From Afifellaceae bacterium (GTDB taxonomy: Bacteria; Pseudomonadota; Alphaproteobacteria; Rhizobiales; Afifellaceae): a stretch of 64,000 bases of DNA. The translations under genes were made by a program, and so were the position numbers. Shown here piece by piece: positions 35,234 through 44,438 of this stretch (position 1 is its first letter; every line of letters starts with the position of its first letter). The stretch is taken from NCBI GenBank assembly GCA_028281235.1, contig JANQKG010000007.1:1-64000 (forward strand), given 5' to 3'. The notes beneath the pieces are model-generated. The model saw only the letters and a program-made list of their open reading frames with translations, did not search any database and had not been told where the DNA came from.

Positions 35234-36448
35234 GAGGCTGTAGCCGCGCTCGCCATGCGTGGCGTAGTCGAGGCCGTCGATCATGGCCTCTTCCGGCACG
35301 CGCAATCCGCAGGTCGCCTGCGTGATCTTGATGATCACGTAGCTGGCAAGCGCCGACCAGATCAGCGTCACCACGCAGCCGATCACCTGCACGCCGAACT
35401 GGCTTCCCACGCTCATCCCGTCCGCCAATCCGACGCCGCCGAGCGCCGCCGTCGCAAAGAACGCCGCAAGCAGCGTTCCGGTCAAACCGCCGACGCCGTG
35501 CACGGCCAAAACGTCGAGCGAATCGTCGATGCGCAGGCGCCGCTTCACGATGTCCACGGCAATGTAGCAAAACACGCCACCCGCCAGGCCCAGGCAGATA
35601 CCGCCGGCCGGGCCGACAAAGCCGGAGGCCGGCGTGATGGTCGCAAGCCCCGCGATCGTGCCCGTCACCAGGCCGACGACCGATGGCTTGCCGTATTTCA
35701 CCCATTCAATCACCATCCAGACCAGCGAGGCGACCGCCGCCGACATATGGGTCACGAGCATGGCCATGGCCGCGTCGCCGCCGGCCGCTAGAGCGCTGCC
35801 GGCATTGAAGCCGAACCAGCCGACCCACAGCATGCAGGCGCCGACCATCACCAGCCAGGGCGCATGTGGCGGGCGCACGCCATCGGGAAAGCCCGGGCGC
35901 GGGCCAAGCTGCCACGCAATCACCAGAGCCGACACGCCGGCCGTCAGATGCACCACAATGCCGCCGGCGAAATCGAGCACGCCGAGCCCGGAAAGCCAGC
36001 CGCCGCCCCACACCCAATGCGTCACCGGCGCATAGACGACGATCAGCCACAGCCCGGAGAAGACCAGTACGGCGGAGAACTTGATGCGCTCAACAAACGC
36101 CCCGACGATCAGAGCCGGCGTGATGATGGCGAACGTCATCTGAAACATGAAGAACAGCGATTCCGGGATGCCCGTGCCGTCCACAACGGCATCGCGCGTC
36201 AAACCGATCAGCAGGAACCGCGACAGCCCGCCGATCAGCGCATTGCCCTCCGCGAAGGCGAGGCTGTAGGCGGCGACGAACCAGATCACCGACGCCATGC
36301 ACGCAATGGCGATGCAGTGCATCAGCACGGAGAGGATGTTCTTCGATTGCACCAGGCCGCCATAGAACAATGCCAGCCCCGGCAGCGTCATGAACAGCAC
36401 AAGCGCCGTTGAGGTCAAAATCCACGCTGTATCCCCGGTATCGATCAT
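35231..36448 (-). CDS. amtB: Ammonium transporter AmtB
   Basis: Inner-membrane ammonium channel of 405 residues with 11 predicted membrane segments. Landmarks are ALFYGGLVQSKNILSVLMH, FAGGIVVHLTAGVSALVIA, WVGWFGFNAGSALAAGG and the C-terminal ALDVLAVHGVGGLTGTLL-like segment. ATG 36448 begins MIDTGDTAWILTSTALVLFM, so a cleaved signal peptide seems absent. The longer open frame lacks family similarity. Its C-terminal tail (AMIDGLDYATHGERGYSL) is the usual GlnK-interacting tail. Order amtB then glnK is opposite to the usual arrangement. Confidence 0.93.
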   Translation of the reverse strand: MIDTGDTAWILTSTALVLFMTLPGLALFYGGLVQSKNILSVLMHCIAIACMASVIWFVAAYSLAFAEGNALIGGLSRFLLIGLTRDAVVDGTGIPESLFFMFQMTFAIITPALIVGAFVERIKFSAVLVFSGLWLIVVYAPVTHWVWGGGWLSGLGVLDFAGGIVVHLTAGVSALVIAWQLGPRPGFPDGVRPPHAPWLVMVGACMLWVGWFGFNAGSALAAGGDAAMAMLVTHMSAAVASLVWMVIEWVKYGKPSVVGLVTGTIAGLATITPASGFVGPAGGICLGLAGGVFCYIAVDIVKRRLRIDDSLDVLAVHGVGGLTGTLLAAFFATAALGGVGLADGMSVGSQFGVQVIGCVVTLIWSALASYVIIKITQATCGLRVPEEAMIDGLDYATHGERGYSL

Positions 36449-36615
36449 GGAAGAGCCCCCCGGCCAATGTGCCACGATATCGGCCCGCAGGGCCTCGGTG
36501 GCGTTTCTTGCCCAAAAGATATAGACGCGCAAGCGCTGCGCTCAGGCTTCGACGCCGCGGACGGTGACAATATTGGCCGCCTGTTGGGCTCAACCCAAAG
36601 CAAGGAGAGAGGCGA

Positions 36616-37011
36616 ATGCCGGCACCGGATACGATCGCCGCAAGCGATGTGCTGAACGCCAGCAAAGGCATGCTGCAGAAGCAGCTCTACGCGATCTTCA
36701 CCGAGCCGACATCCGGCATGGGGCCGGTCTTAGAGATGCTGGAGAACCACCTCGACTTTCAGGTCGACCTTGAAAAACGCGGGATCATGGTCGCCGCCGG
36801 CCCGTTTTGGACCGACGATGAGACAAGCTGGGCCGGCGAGGGCATGGTGATCGTGCGGGCAGGTTCGCGCGGAGAGGCCGTGGCGATCGCTGAAACCGAC
36901 CCGATGCATCAATCAGGTGCGCGGCGCTTCACCGTTCGGCCATGGCTGATCAACGAGGGCACAATGACCCTCAAGGTCGGGTTCTCTGATCAGCGCGCCG
37001 AGTTTCTGTGA
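36616..37011 (+). CDS. YciI-like protein
   Basis: Protein of 131 residues with a ferredoxin-like YCII fold: QKQLYAIFTEPTSGM, LENHLDFQVDLEKRGIMVAAGPFWTDD, SRGEAVAIAETDPMHQSGARRFTVRPW. Unlike the protein at 20990-21379 it lacks a DGPF motif, so it belongs to the YciI branch. An AAGGAGAGAGG precedes the ATG. It is divergent from amtB. Function unknown. Confidence 0.8.
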   Translation: MPAPDTIAASDVLNASKGMLQKQLYAIFTEPTSGMGPVLEMLENHLDFQVDLEKRGIMVAAGPFWTDDETSWAGEGMVIVRAGSRGEAVAIAETDPMHQSGARRFTVRPWLINEGTMTLKVGFSDQRAEFL

Positions 37012-37050
37012 GGATCGCCGCGGGCGACGGGATTCGGCTATGAAGCGCGG

Positions 37051-38064
37051 ATGACTGGCCTATCGCCGCTCGCCCTGCGCGAGCCCTTCGGGCGGCTGCC
37101 GACGACGGACCTCTATTTCCTGAACCCGCTCCGCGCACTCAGGCGCAGCGCGGCTGGCGCGCGCATGCCGCCGCCGCGATGCCTTGCGCCCAATGTCTAC
37201 GCAATCGGCGGAACCGGCGTGATCGTGCGTTACGGCGGCGAAGGCGACATCGACCGGCTGCGGCGCGCCGGCATGCGCCAGCTTGTCTACATCATCGACG
37301 ACGACATCGCCGCCGGTGCCGACGACAAGCTCCTGCCCGCGCGCTACCGGGAGAAGCTCGCCGCGTTCGCCCACGGGCCCTGGCGGACACTGTGCGACGC
37401 GGCCGACATCGTCATCGTGCCCGGCGCGTTCCTTGCGGAGACTTACGGGGCGAAAGCCCGCATCCTGCCTCCGGCTTGGCGGGACGATCCGCCGCCCCAC
37501 CCCTCAGACGGATCGCAGGTGATCGACATCGTGCATCTGGGGACCGGCTCGCACGCCTCCGACTTGAGCGCTGTCGCACCGGCGATCGCCGATACGCTGG
37601 ACGCCCACCCACACGCACGGCTGACGCTGTTCACCCTGGCGGAGCCGCCACCGGCGCTCAGCGGGCACAAACAGTTGCGCATCAGCCGTCCGATGCGCTG
37701 GTGGCGCTACAAACGCGCGCTGCCGCGCATGCGCTATCACTTGGCGCTCTATCCCCTCGCCGATACGGCGTTCAACCGCGCGCGATCAGCCAACAAGCTC
37801 TTCGAGCACGCATTGACCGGCGCCGCATCGCTGATGTCCCCCAACCCGGCGCTCCGCGATGCAGCGGGCGACATTCCCGGGCTTTTCGTCGAAGGCGGCG
37901 TTGAGGAATGGGCCAAGCAGCTCAACGCTGATCTCACCGACCCCGATGCCATGCGCCGGCGCACGGCGAAGACCCGCGAACGCATCGCCGCGACCGCGCC
38001 GCTCCAAAGCGCGATGACCGCCTGGCGCGCCATCCTGGCGGAGACGAGCGGTCTCAATGGCTGA
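37051..38064 (+). CDS. Possible glycosyltransferase, capsule region
   Basis: Protein of 337 residues that resembles GT-B glycosyltransferases of capsule loci. Clues are YGGEGDIDRLRRAGMRQLVYIIDDDI, ADIVIVPGAFLAETYGAKARIL, IDIVHLGTGSHASDL, and the acceptor-side YHLALYPLADTAFNRARSANKLFEHALTGAASLMS. No activity can be assigned. The start at ATG 37051 has a poor ribosome site. It is convergent with the ParB-like gene (6 bp between stops) and lies next to kpsC/kpsS, so capsule assembly is a reasonable guess. Confidence 0.55.
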   Translation: MTGLSPLALREPFGRLPTTDLYFLNPLRALRRSAAGARMPPPRCLAPNVYAIGGTGVIVRYGGEGDIDRLRRAGMRQLVYIIDDDIAAGADDKLLPARYREKLAAFAHGPWRTLCDAADIVIVPGAFLAETYGAKARILPPAWRDDPPPHPSDGSQVIDIVHLGTGSHASDLSAVAPAIADTLDAHPHARLTLFTLAEPPPALSGHKQLRISRPMRWWRYKRALPRMRYHLALYPLADTAFNRARSANKLFEHALTGAASLMSPNPALRDAAGDIPGLFVEGGVEEWAKQLNADLTDPDAMRRRTAKTRERIAATAPLQSAMTAWRAILAETSGLNG

Positions 38065-38070
38065 CGAAGG

Positions 38071-38988
38071 CTAAAGGCGCGCCGCCGCACGCAGCTCCGC
38101 CACGCCCTCCTTCAGCGCCAGATGCGCCGGCAGGCCGGTCCGTTTCATCTGCTCGGCAATCCACGCCACGTGAACGAGCCTCACCTCGACCGGAATGCGC
38201 GGCAATTTGAGCGCCTGCGCAATCGCCATCCGATGCTTGCCGCCGAGAAGCCGGATGATCGTGCCGTCGGCGCCGATGGCCACGCCCACATCGCGCTCAC
38301 CGGCATCGACCGCGATGGAACGCAAGCGGCGATGCTTGAGCCGGAGGCGATGGAACCTGCCCAAGACAGTGTGCCGAACGATGCCGCACTTGCGGGCGCT
38401 TTTGATTAGATCGTGGCAATAGATGATGTAGGCGTCGATGCGATCCGTCGACGACATCAGCACGCCGTGCCGGTAGGCCGGCCTGCCGACTTCAATGCCC
38501 CGCATCAGATTCAGGTAGGTTTGCGTGTGGCGATAATCTGCCGGCCCGGCGACAAGCTCGCACATCTCCTTGTGGATCGGCGACTCGTCGATCCGCGATA
38601 TCACACCATCCCAGTCCGCCGCGTCCAGGAAGGACCACCCCATCCACCGGGCGCCACGCGGCGTTATCACCTCATCGCTGATGCGATGAACCAGGGCTGC
38701 CGGGTCCAGATCAAGGTGGAGGGCGGCACCGTAATAGCCCGCCGCATGTTCAGGCGGCAGGTCGACCGCCTGTTGGCCGGCATGCAGAGACGCGACGGCT
38801 TTGTTCAGGCGGCCGGGAAAGACGAACCGCGACCCAAAGATCGGCGCGCCAGCACGCGCCGCCATGTGTTCCAGCGGGCCCTGGCGTTTGGCGACGTGAC
38901 GGGGTGCTGGCCGGTACGCGACCGTCGCGCGCTGGGCCTGTGTGTCCAATCCGAGCCTGTCGTGGAAGTTCATCGAATACGCAAGCAA
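38071..38988 (-). CDS. ParB-like-domain hypothetical protein next to kpsC
   Basis: Protein of 305 residues I cannot name with certainty. Residues about 235-275 (ERDVGVAIGADGTIIRLLGG, KHRMAIAQALKLPRIPVEVR) resemble a ParB N-terminal-like nuclease/CTPase motif (GxHR-type). The remainder (DAADWDGVISRIDESPIHKE, DYRHTQTYLNLMRG, DAYIIYCHDLIKSARKCGIV) has no match I know. Similar proteins are found in polysaccharide gene clusters. It is 60 bp downstream of kpsC on the same strand and may be cotranscribed. Confidence 0.5.
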   Translation of the reverse strand: MLAYSMNFHDRLGLDTQAQRATVAYRPAPRHVAKRQGPLEHMAARAGAPIFGSRFVFPGRLNKAVASLHAGQQAVDLPPEHAAGYYGAALHLDLDPAALVHRISDEVITPRGARWMGWSFLDAADWDGVISRIDESPIHKEMCELVAGPADYRHTQTYLNLMRGIEVGRPAYRHGVLMSSTDRIDAYIIYCHDLIKSARKCGIVRHTVLGRFHRLRLKHRRLRSIAVDAGERDVGVAIGADGTIIRLLGGKHRMAIAQALKLPRIPVEVRLVHVAWIAEQMKRTGLPAHLALKEGVAELRAAARL

Positions 38989-39048
38989 TGACGACCGTGA
39001 CTGTGATAGGCGACCGCCAAGCCGTGAATCACGGCACGACGGCGCATC

Positions 39049-41118
39049 TCAGTTACCCCGACGCGCCATCAGGCGTAAAGTTTGCCCCATGTAAAGCGCC
39101 CGCGCGGCGGAAAACTGCGCCAGCCGAACCAACCGCTGGACCGGCGACGGCGCCTGCCCTGCCGCGCTCGCCAGCCGCTTGATCAGGAGCTCCGGCGGGC
39201 ACCGGAGGCCGCTGACCGGGTCAAGGTAGGATGGGTAGAGGATCAGCGCGGCCGCCACGAGTTCGTCCAATGTGCGCAAACGGGAGCGTCGCTCAACCGG
39301 GCAGAGATCCTCCGTCAGGCCCCATCCCGCAAAAAACGGCTGGCCGTGTGTTGTCACCGGTTTGCCGCGTAGAAGCGCCTCAAAGCCGGCAAGCGATGTC
39401 ATCGTCTCCATGCGGTCGCAGACACCGATGAGGTCGAGGATCGATGTCTCCGTCACCACGCGGTCGGCGAACGCCAACGCCCGCTTCTCCTCCACACGGC
39501 CGCGACGAATGCCCGCCTCCACATCGGGATGCGGCTTGTAGAGCACGAAAGCGTCGCCGTGGCGGCGACGCACGGCCTCCAGAAGCGCAATGTTGGTCTT
39601 CAGCCGCGGTGAGCCAAGGCGGATGGAGGCGTCGTCCTCCACCTGTCCAGGCACCAAGATGAGCGGACGGCCGCCGGTCTCCACGTGCACCTCGCGCCGC
39701 CCGGCAACATTATATTTGGTCGTGCCAGCGGAGACGATCAGCTGGCGCAATCGGCGCGCACGATCGACGATATCCGAAGCAATGTCGGCTTCGTTCAAGA
39801 GCCGCTCAAGATCGCTGATCTGCGTGGAATCGTAGAAAATGCCGCTTCCGTCGAACACCAGCGAGGACGGCAGAACGAACGTCGCGCCGAGCCCGCTGGA
39901 GCGAACAAACCCATCCTCCACCTGCTCCAGCCTTATGCCGGCTTCCGCGCAGGCCGATTTCAGCTTGGTGTTGTCACGCGACGCCCAGGCCACGATACGG
40001 CCGGAACGCTTTTTGGCGGCGTCCAGCGCCGCCGCCATGTTCCGATGATGAACCGGCGGCCCGCCGGGGCCGTCCAGCATGCGATCGATCGGACGGCGCT
40101 TCCAGCCGGCGATGCGATAGCAGACCGGCGGACGTGCCTGCTCCAAGAACCGGTCCCGCATCCAGGCGAGTTGCTCAGCCGCCTCCGCGAACGTGATCTC
40201 GTTCCGCGCGTAAGCGTCGAAATAGCGTGCGTAGCGCAGATAATAGGCGGCAAAAAGCGCCTGCACGGAGCCTTGCGACGGCCGTGTGATCTTCGGCGAC
40301 CGATCCTCAGTAAAGCCCCAGCCGGAATAGAACGGGGAGCCGAAGCACACGACACGCTTACCCGCGAGCGCCGCCTCCAAGCCAAGGCCGGACGACACCG
40401 TATAGACAATATCCACGACATCCAGGAGCGACCACGGATTGACCGATTCGGCGATCACCTTCACCCGGTCGCCCGGCCTGACGTCTGCGAGATATCCCTG
40501 CCGTCGCCCGGAGAGCACGTCGGGATGCTGCTTGACGATGATCTCGGCTCCCGAGTTCTCCTCAAAAGCTGCAGCAAGCATGGCTGAGAAGGATCGCTCA
40601 TCCGCCAACGCGCCCGGGATCGACTGATCCCCAAAAACCTGGTCAAGCACCAGCACGCGCGGCGTGTCGCCGGTGAGCCCCAATTGGGTGGGGCTCAGAT
40701 CCGGGCCGGCATTGTATTTTGAAAGCCTGTGCCGCCTGAGCGCGGCAATGGCCTCATCAGCGCCGGCCGCCGCAGGCGCGTCGAACCGGCTTGGATCGGC
40801 CACGAACGCAACCAGGTCCGATGGCGCGTCGGCCCAGTAGTAAATACCGGCACGATCCATCACCAAGCTCATCGGCGGCTGAGAGGGTCCGGGGCGCACG
40901 GAACGCAGTGGCCCGTCTTCAAATGCGATGAACGGCGCTCCATGCCGTTCCGCAAGGCGCCTGGCGCGCGCCGCCGTCGCCCGGCGCCCCCATCCGGCCA
41001 CCGCATCGAAGCGGGGTCGCCTTACGCCATCCCAACGCACCGGAAGCATACCGGTCAGCGATGCGATCTCTCGCTTCAACCGCCATAAGCCGTTGGTAAG
41101 GATCGCTATTCTTTGCAT
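39049..41118 (-). CDS. kpsC: Capsule Kdo-linker transferase KpsC
   Basis: Protein of 689 residues with two homologous halves, as in KpsC/LipA, which adds alternating beta-linked Kdo residues to the lipid anchor of group 2/3 capsules. First half: FIAFEDGPLRSVRPG, SKYNAGPD, DQVFGDQSI, KQHPDVLSG, YTVSSGLGLEAALAGKRVVCFGSPFYSGWGFTEDR. Second half: VEDGFVRSSGLG, TKYNV, ILVPGQVEDDASI, KPHPDVEAG, and GFEALLRGKPVTTHGQPFFAGWGLTED. Acts at the cytoplasmic face of the inner membrane. Divergent from kpsS with a 220-bp shared control region. The ABC export genes kpsMTED are not in this window. Confidence 0.92.
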   Translation of the reverse strand: MQRIAILTNGLWRLKREIASLTGMLPVRWDGVRRPRFDAVAGWGRRATAARARRLAERHGAPFIAFEDGPLRSVRPGPSQPPMSLVMDRAGIYYWADAPSDLVAFVADPSRFDAPAAAGADEAIAALRRHRLSKYNAGPDLSPTQLGLTGDTPRVLVLDQVFGDQSIPGALADERSFSAMLAAAFEENSGAEIIVKQHPDVLSGRRQGYLADVRPGDRVKVIAESVNPWSLLDVVDIVYTVSSGLGLEAALAGKRVVCFGSPFYSGWGFTEDRSPKITRPSQGSVQALFAAYYLRYARYFDAYARNEITFAEAAEQLAWMRDRFLEQARPPVCYRIAGWKRRPIDRMLDGPGGPPVHHRNMAAALDAAKKRSGRIVAWASRDNTKLKSACAEAGIRLEQVEDGFVRSSGLGATFVLPSSLVFDGSGIFYDSTQISDLERLLNEADIASDIVDRARRLRQLIVSAGTTKYNVAGRREVHVETGGRPLILVPGQVEDDASIRLGSPRLKTNIALLEAVRRRHGDAFVLYKPHPDVEAGIRRGRVEEKRALAFADRVVTETSILDLIGVCDRMETMTSLAGFEALLRGKPVTTHGQPFFAGWGLTEDLCPVERRSRLRTLDELVAAALILYPSYLDPVSGLRCPPELLIKRLASAAGQAPSPVQRLVRLAQFSAARALYMGQTLRLMARRGN

Positions 41119-41338
41119 ATGCGCCGATTAGGTCGAGCTGTGCAGAAGTGCAACAGTGGCTGCTGTTTCTTTGAAGGGCGAGCATGTCGGCATCGCGTAA
41201 TGCCGGGTCGGAGTTTAATGGGCACGTCTAACGTGCTAGATGTGTCCCGTCATCCAAGCGATTGAGTCGGCAGCGGCGAAGCGGCGTTCTGGCAGAGCTA
41301 ATTGGCCGAATCCTAAGGGATACCTCCCGGGGGGAGTA

Positions 41339-42646
41339 ATGGTTGTCGGCTTTGGAACGAAGCGCTCGTTCCTCTTCCTGCAGGGGCTGGCCACACCGTT
41401 CTGGTTGCGGCTCGGCAAGGAAATCGAAAGCCGGGGCCATTCGGTTCATCGCATCCTCCTAAGCGGCGGCGACCGCCTGTTCTGGCCGAAGAGCGGCGCG
41501 GTGAGCTATCGCGGACGTTTCGACGGCTGGCGCGACTTCCTTGGCGGTTTTCTCCACCAGTCGGGCATCACCGACATCGTCCTCTTCGGGGATTGCCGGC
41601 CTTATCATAAGGTCGCCCTGGCCTTGGCGCGCTCCCGCGGCATCGCCGTCCACGTCTTTGAGGAAGGCTATTTCCGCCCGGAATGGATCACGCTGGAGCG
41701 AGAAGGCACCAACGCGCATTCCAGCCTGCCCCGCGACGCTGAAACCATTCTCCAGGAAGCTGAACGGATCGGCCCCCGAGATGAATCGGCGCAGCACGTG
41801 AGCGGCGGGTTCTCACGCCGGGTCTTCTGGGAGGTCTTGAACCAGACCGCGATGTTGGCGCTGACGCCGCTTTATCCGCACTATCGGCGCCACCGGCCGG
41901 AGCATCCGGTGGTCGAGATGTGCGGTTGGCTGAAGCGCCTCTTCAAGGGGCCCTATGAGCGGCATCACACGATCCGCATGTCGCGTTATCTGCAAACGAC
42001 CGGCCGCCCCTATTATCTGCTGCCGCTCCAGCTTGAGACCGACTACCAGATTCGCAGCCATTCCTCGTTTCGGTCGATGGAGCAGGTCCTGCAGGTGACG
42101 ATGGAGTCATTTGCCAAGTCCGCGCCATCCGACACCATGCTCGTTGCAAAGCTTCACCCTCTGGACAACGGACTGGCGAACTTCCGCATGCAGGCGGAAC
42201 GGATTGCGCGGAAACTGAACCTCGTCGACCGCGTCATCGTCATGGATGGCGGACATCTGCCCACTCTTTTGGCCAAGAGCGAGGGAATCGTGCTGGTCAA
42301 CAGCACGGCGGGCCTGTCGGCCCTCCATCGCGGACGTCCGTTGAAGGTTCTTGGCAACGCGATGTACGATGTGCCGGGCCTCACGTTCCAGGGGTCGCTT
42401 GACGACTTCTGGCTGAACGGGTCGGAGCCGGATGCGGAGCTGTTCGCCGCCTTTCGCCGGGTCGTATTGGCACGAGCCCAGGTCAATGGAAGCTTCTTCA
42501 CCCGCAAGGGAATAAAGCTGGCCGTGGACGCCGCAACAGACCGCATGCAGGTGGTGACCGCAGCGCCTATCGTGCTCGCCACGCCCCAGCCGGACGAAGA
42601 CGCGGACCTGGCGCCGGTTGCCCCGCCGGCGCTCGCCAGCCACTAA
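41339..42646 (+). CDS. kpsS: Capsule Kdo-linker transferase KpsS
   Basis: Protein of 435 residues of the KpsS/LipB family that places the first Kdo on the lysophosphatidylglycerol anchor of a capsule. Seen: SFLFLQGLATPFWLRLGKEIESRGH, FGDCRPYHKVALALARSRGI, FEEGYFRPEWITLER, YYLLPLQLETDYQIRSHSSF, AKLHPLDNG and VNSTAGLSALHRGRPLKVLG. ATG 41339 after GGGGGGAG is preferred to an in-frame start at 41240. The last 20 residues are a Pro/Ala-rich tail. It pairs functionally with kpsC. Confidence 0.92.
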   Translation: MVVGFGTKRSFLFLQGLATPFWLRLGKEIESRGHSVHRILLSGGDRLFWPKSGAVSYRGRFDGWRDFLGGFLHQSGITDIVLFGDCRPYHKVALALARSRGIAVHVFEEGYFRPEWITLEREGTNAHSSLPRDAETILQEAERIGPRDESAQHVSGGFSRRVFWEVLNQTAMLALTPLYPHYRRHRPEHPVVEMCGWLKRLFKGPYERHHTIRMSRYLQTTGRPYYLLPLQLETDYQIRSHSSFRSMEQVLQVTMESFAKSAPSDTMLVAKLHPLDNGLANFRMQAERIARKLNLVDRVIVMDGGHLPTLLAKSEGIVLVNSTAGLSALHRGRPLKVLGNAMYDVPGLTFQGSLDDFWLNGSEPDAELFAAFRRVVLARAQVNGSFFTRKGIKLAVDAATDRMQVVTAAPIVLATPQPDEDADLAPVAPPALASH

Positions 42647-42675
42647 CGGCGGCTCCCCCACATTATTGTTGCTGC

Positions 42676-42710
42676 TGCCCGGCCGTTGTGCCGGCGCCTT
42701 TTTGTTCTGG
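42676..42710 (+). terminator. Possible terminator after kpsS
   Basis: A short stem CCGGC (42679-42683) and GCCGG (42690-42694) is followed by CGCC and five T. The stem is short, so the call is weak. It lies 30 bp after the kpsS stop and before the convergent P450 gene. Confidence 0.4.
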
Positions 42711-42737
42711 CCGTTTTTAGTCGCTGGCCGGAGCGCT

Positions 42738-44234
42738 TTAGGCCTCGACTTGGTGCTCCAAGTCGCGCGCCGCCGCTTCCGCCCCATCCGCATCACGCCG
42801 GAAGACGCGCAAGCGAATGCCGTTCTCCGACCGTAGGGTCAGCCGCGCGATGGGGCGCGGTGTATGGCCCTTGACGGGCTCGAAGCGAAAGTGACGGGCC
42901 AGCAACGCCAGGATCAGTATCCCCTCCTGCATGGCGAAGGAGGCGCCCAAGCACACGCGCGGCCCGGCGCTGAAGGGCAGATAGGCCGCACGCTGCGATT
43001 CGCGGCTTTCCGGGTCGGAAAACCGGTCTGGGTCGAAGACGTCCGACCGATCCCAGTACTTCTTGTGCCGCTGGATGAGCCATGGGGACACGAAGATCAT
43101 CTCACCCGGCTTCACCTGCTTATCGCGGAAAGTCACAGGCTCGCTTGCGTCGCGGCTCATGAACGATACGGGCGGATAGAGACGCAGCGCCTCACGGAAG
43201 ACGTCGCGCGCGAACTTGAGGTTCTTCATGTCCCCAAACGCCGCGCGGCGATCGCCGAAAGCCGCCACGGCCTCCGCGTGCAGGCGATCCTGTACATGCG
43301 GGCAATTGGCAATGAGATAAAGCGCCCAGCCCAGGACGCTGGCTGAGGTTTCGTGGCCGGCCAGAAAAAGCACGGAGATCTGATCCACCAGATCCTTCCG
43401 CGTGAACGCTTCGCCCGTCTCGGGGTCTCTGGCCTCCAGCAAGGAGGCCAGGATGTCCTTACGCTGCACCGCCTCGCCAGCGGCAAGTTCGTCCTGCCGA
43501 TCTTGGATGCCGCGCTCAAGCAGCCGGCGGATGATGTTCCCCTGGCGGCGCGCAAAGAAGCGCCCAAGCGAAAGCCATTTCGGAACGCCGGCCAGTTCCC
43601 ACACGCCATGTGCGTAGGCGAGCTCCTGGAAGCGCACGAACGCACGGAATATCTGCTGCGATTCTTCGCTTTCCAGCGGCCGGGAGTAGATCGTCCTGAA
43701 GATGATATCGGCGGTCACATGCGTGGTTTCCTCGTCGATCGCCACCACGTCGCCGTCGGCGTGTCTATGGAAGCGGGCAACCATGTCCTCCGTCGCCTCC
43801 CGCATGAGTGGAAAGACATCGCGAATGCGCGCCTGATCGAAGGCCGGGTCCAGCATGCGGCGCTGCTTGCGCCACAGCGCGCCGTTGGAGACGAACACGC
43901 CGGTTCCCATCAGATATTCGAGCATCACGCCCATCGACGTGCTCTTCGGAAAGCGGTCGGCCTCCTTGACGAGCACGCGGTTCACCAGATCGGGCTGATT
44001 GACGAAATAGCAGCGGCGCGATGGCGTCCACACATCGCCCATATGCATGGAGTAGGAACGGTCGTAGAGCACCGAGATCGACGAATGGCGGACGTCAATG
44101 ATGCGCCGCCACGGCGACAGCTTGCGGGTACGCGACTTTGGCTTTGGGGGGATGTAGTCGCTCAAGGCGTTACCGAACTCCGAGCGCCGGCCACGGGGAG
44201 CCGCCGACGAGGGGTTGCCGCGAACATTAAGCAC
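42738..44234 (-). CDS. Cytochrome P450
   Basis: Monooxygenase of 498 residues. The I-helix has AGHETS (292-297), the K-helix ExxR is E348-R351 in EALR, and the heme loop is FSAGPRVCLG with the cysteine ligand at 428. Length and sequence (WRKQRRMLDPAFDQARI, RLYPPVSFMSRDA) place it with class-E, CYP4/CYP102-like bacterial P450s that often hydroxylate fatty acids or terpenoids. No ferredoxin or reductase gene is adjacent. The GTG start at 44234 is uncertain. A 165-bp double-palindrome repeat lies 39 bp upstream, as for the hydroxylase gene at 5973. Confidence 0.92.
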   Translation of the reverse strand: MLNVRGNPSSAAPRGRRSEFGNALSDYIPPKPKSRTRKLSPWRRIIDVRHSSISVLYDRSYSMHMGDVWTPSRRCYFVNQPDLVNRVLVKEADRFPKSTSMGVMLEYLMGTGVFVSNGALWRKQRRMLDPAFDQARIRDVFPLMREATEDMVARFHRHADGDVVAIDEETTHVTADIIFRTIYSRPLESEESQQIFRAFVRFQELAYAHGVWELAGVPKWLSLGRFFARRQGNIIRRLLERGIQDRQDELAAGEAVQRKDILASLLEARDPETGEAFTRKDLVDQISVLFLAGHETSASVLGWALYLIANCPHVQDRLHAEAVAAFGDRRAAFGDMKNLKFARDVFREALRLYPPVSFMSRDASEPVTFRDKQVKPGEMIFVSPWLIQRHKKYWDRSDVFDPDRFSDPESRESQRAAYLPFSAGPRVCLGASFAMQEGILILALLARHFRFEPVKGHTPRPIARLTLRSENGIRLRVFRRDADGAEAAARDLEHQVEA

Positions 44235-44272
44235 ATCGCGGAAGCACGAGAAAGCGGTGCACAGATGGCGTT

Positions 44273-44438
44273 AGTGTGGTGGGTTTGAAGTCCCTATCGT
44301 CATTCCGGCGGGCTCATCAGTGGAACTTCAAACCCCAAACCACACGAAGTTCAACATCTTGCCTAGTGTCCTTATCGAATCTGAAGTTTCGTTCGGAGCG
44401 GGCTGAACACTGATGCGGACTTCAGATTCGGGACACGA
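44273..44438. repeat. 165-bp double-palindrome repeat, copy B
   Basis: Same two inverted repeats in the same order as copy A. First: GTGTGGTGGGTTTGAAGT (44274-44291) with ACTTCAAACCCC..ACCACAC. Second: GTGTCCTTATCGAATCTGAAG with CTTCAGATTCGGGACAC. Identity with copy A is high in all arms and lower in the loops (for example CTATCGTCATTCCGGCGGGCTC against CCATCGTTATTCTCGTGGGCTC). It lies just upstream of the P450 start codon on the minus strand. Confidence 0.88.

Noticed and set aside
36449..36540. Sigma-54 promoter upstream of amtB
   Set aside because: A TGGCAC is present on the minus strand near 36470, but the -12 GC element is missing at the right spacing and it lies only about 20 bp from the start codon.
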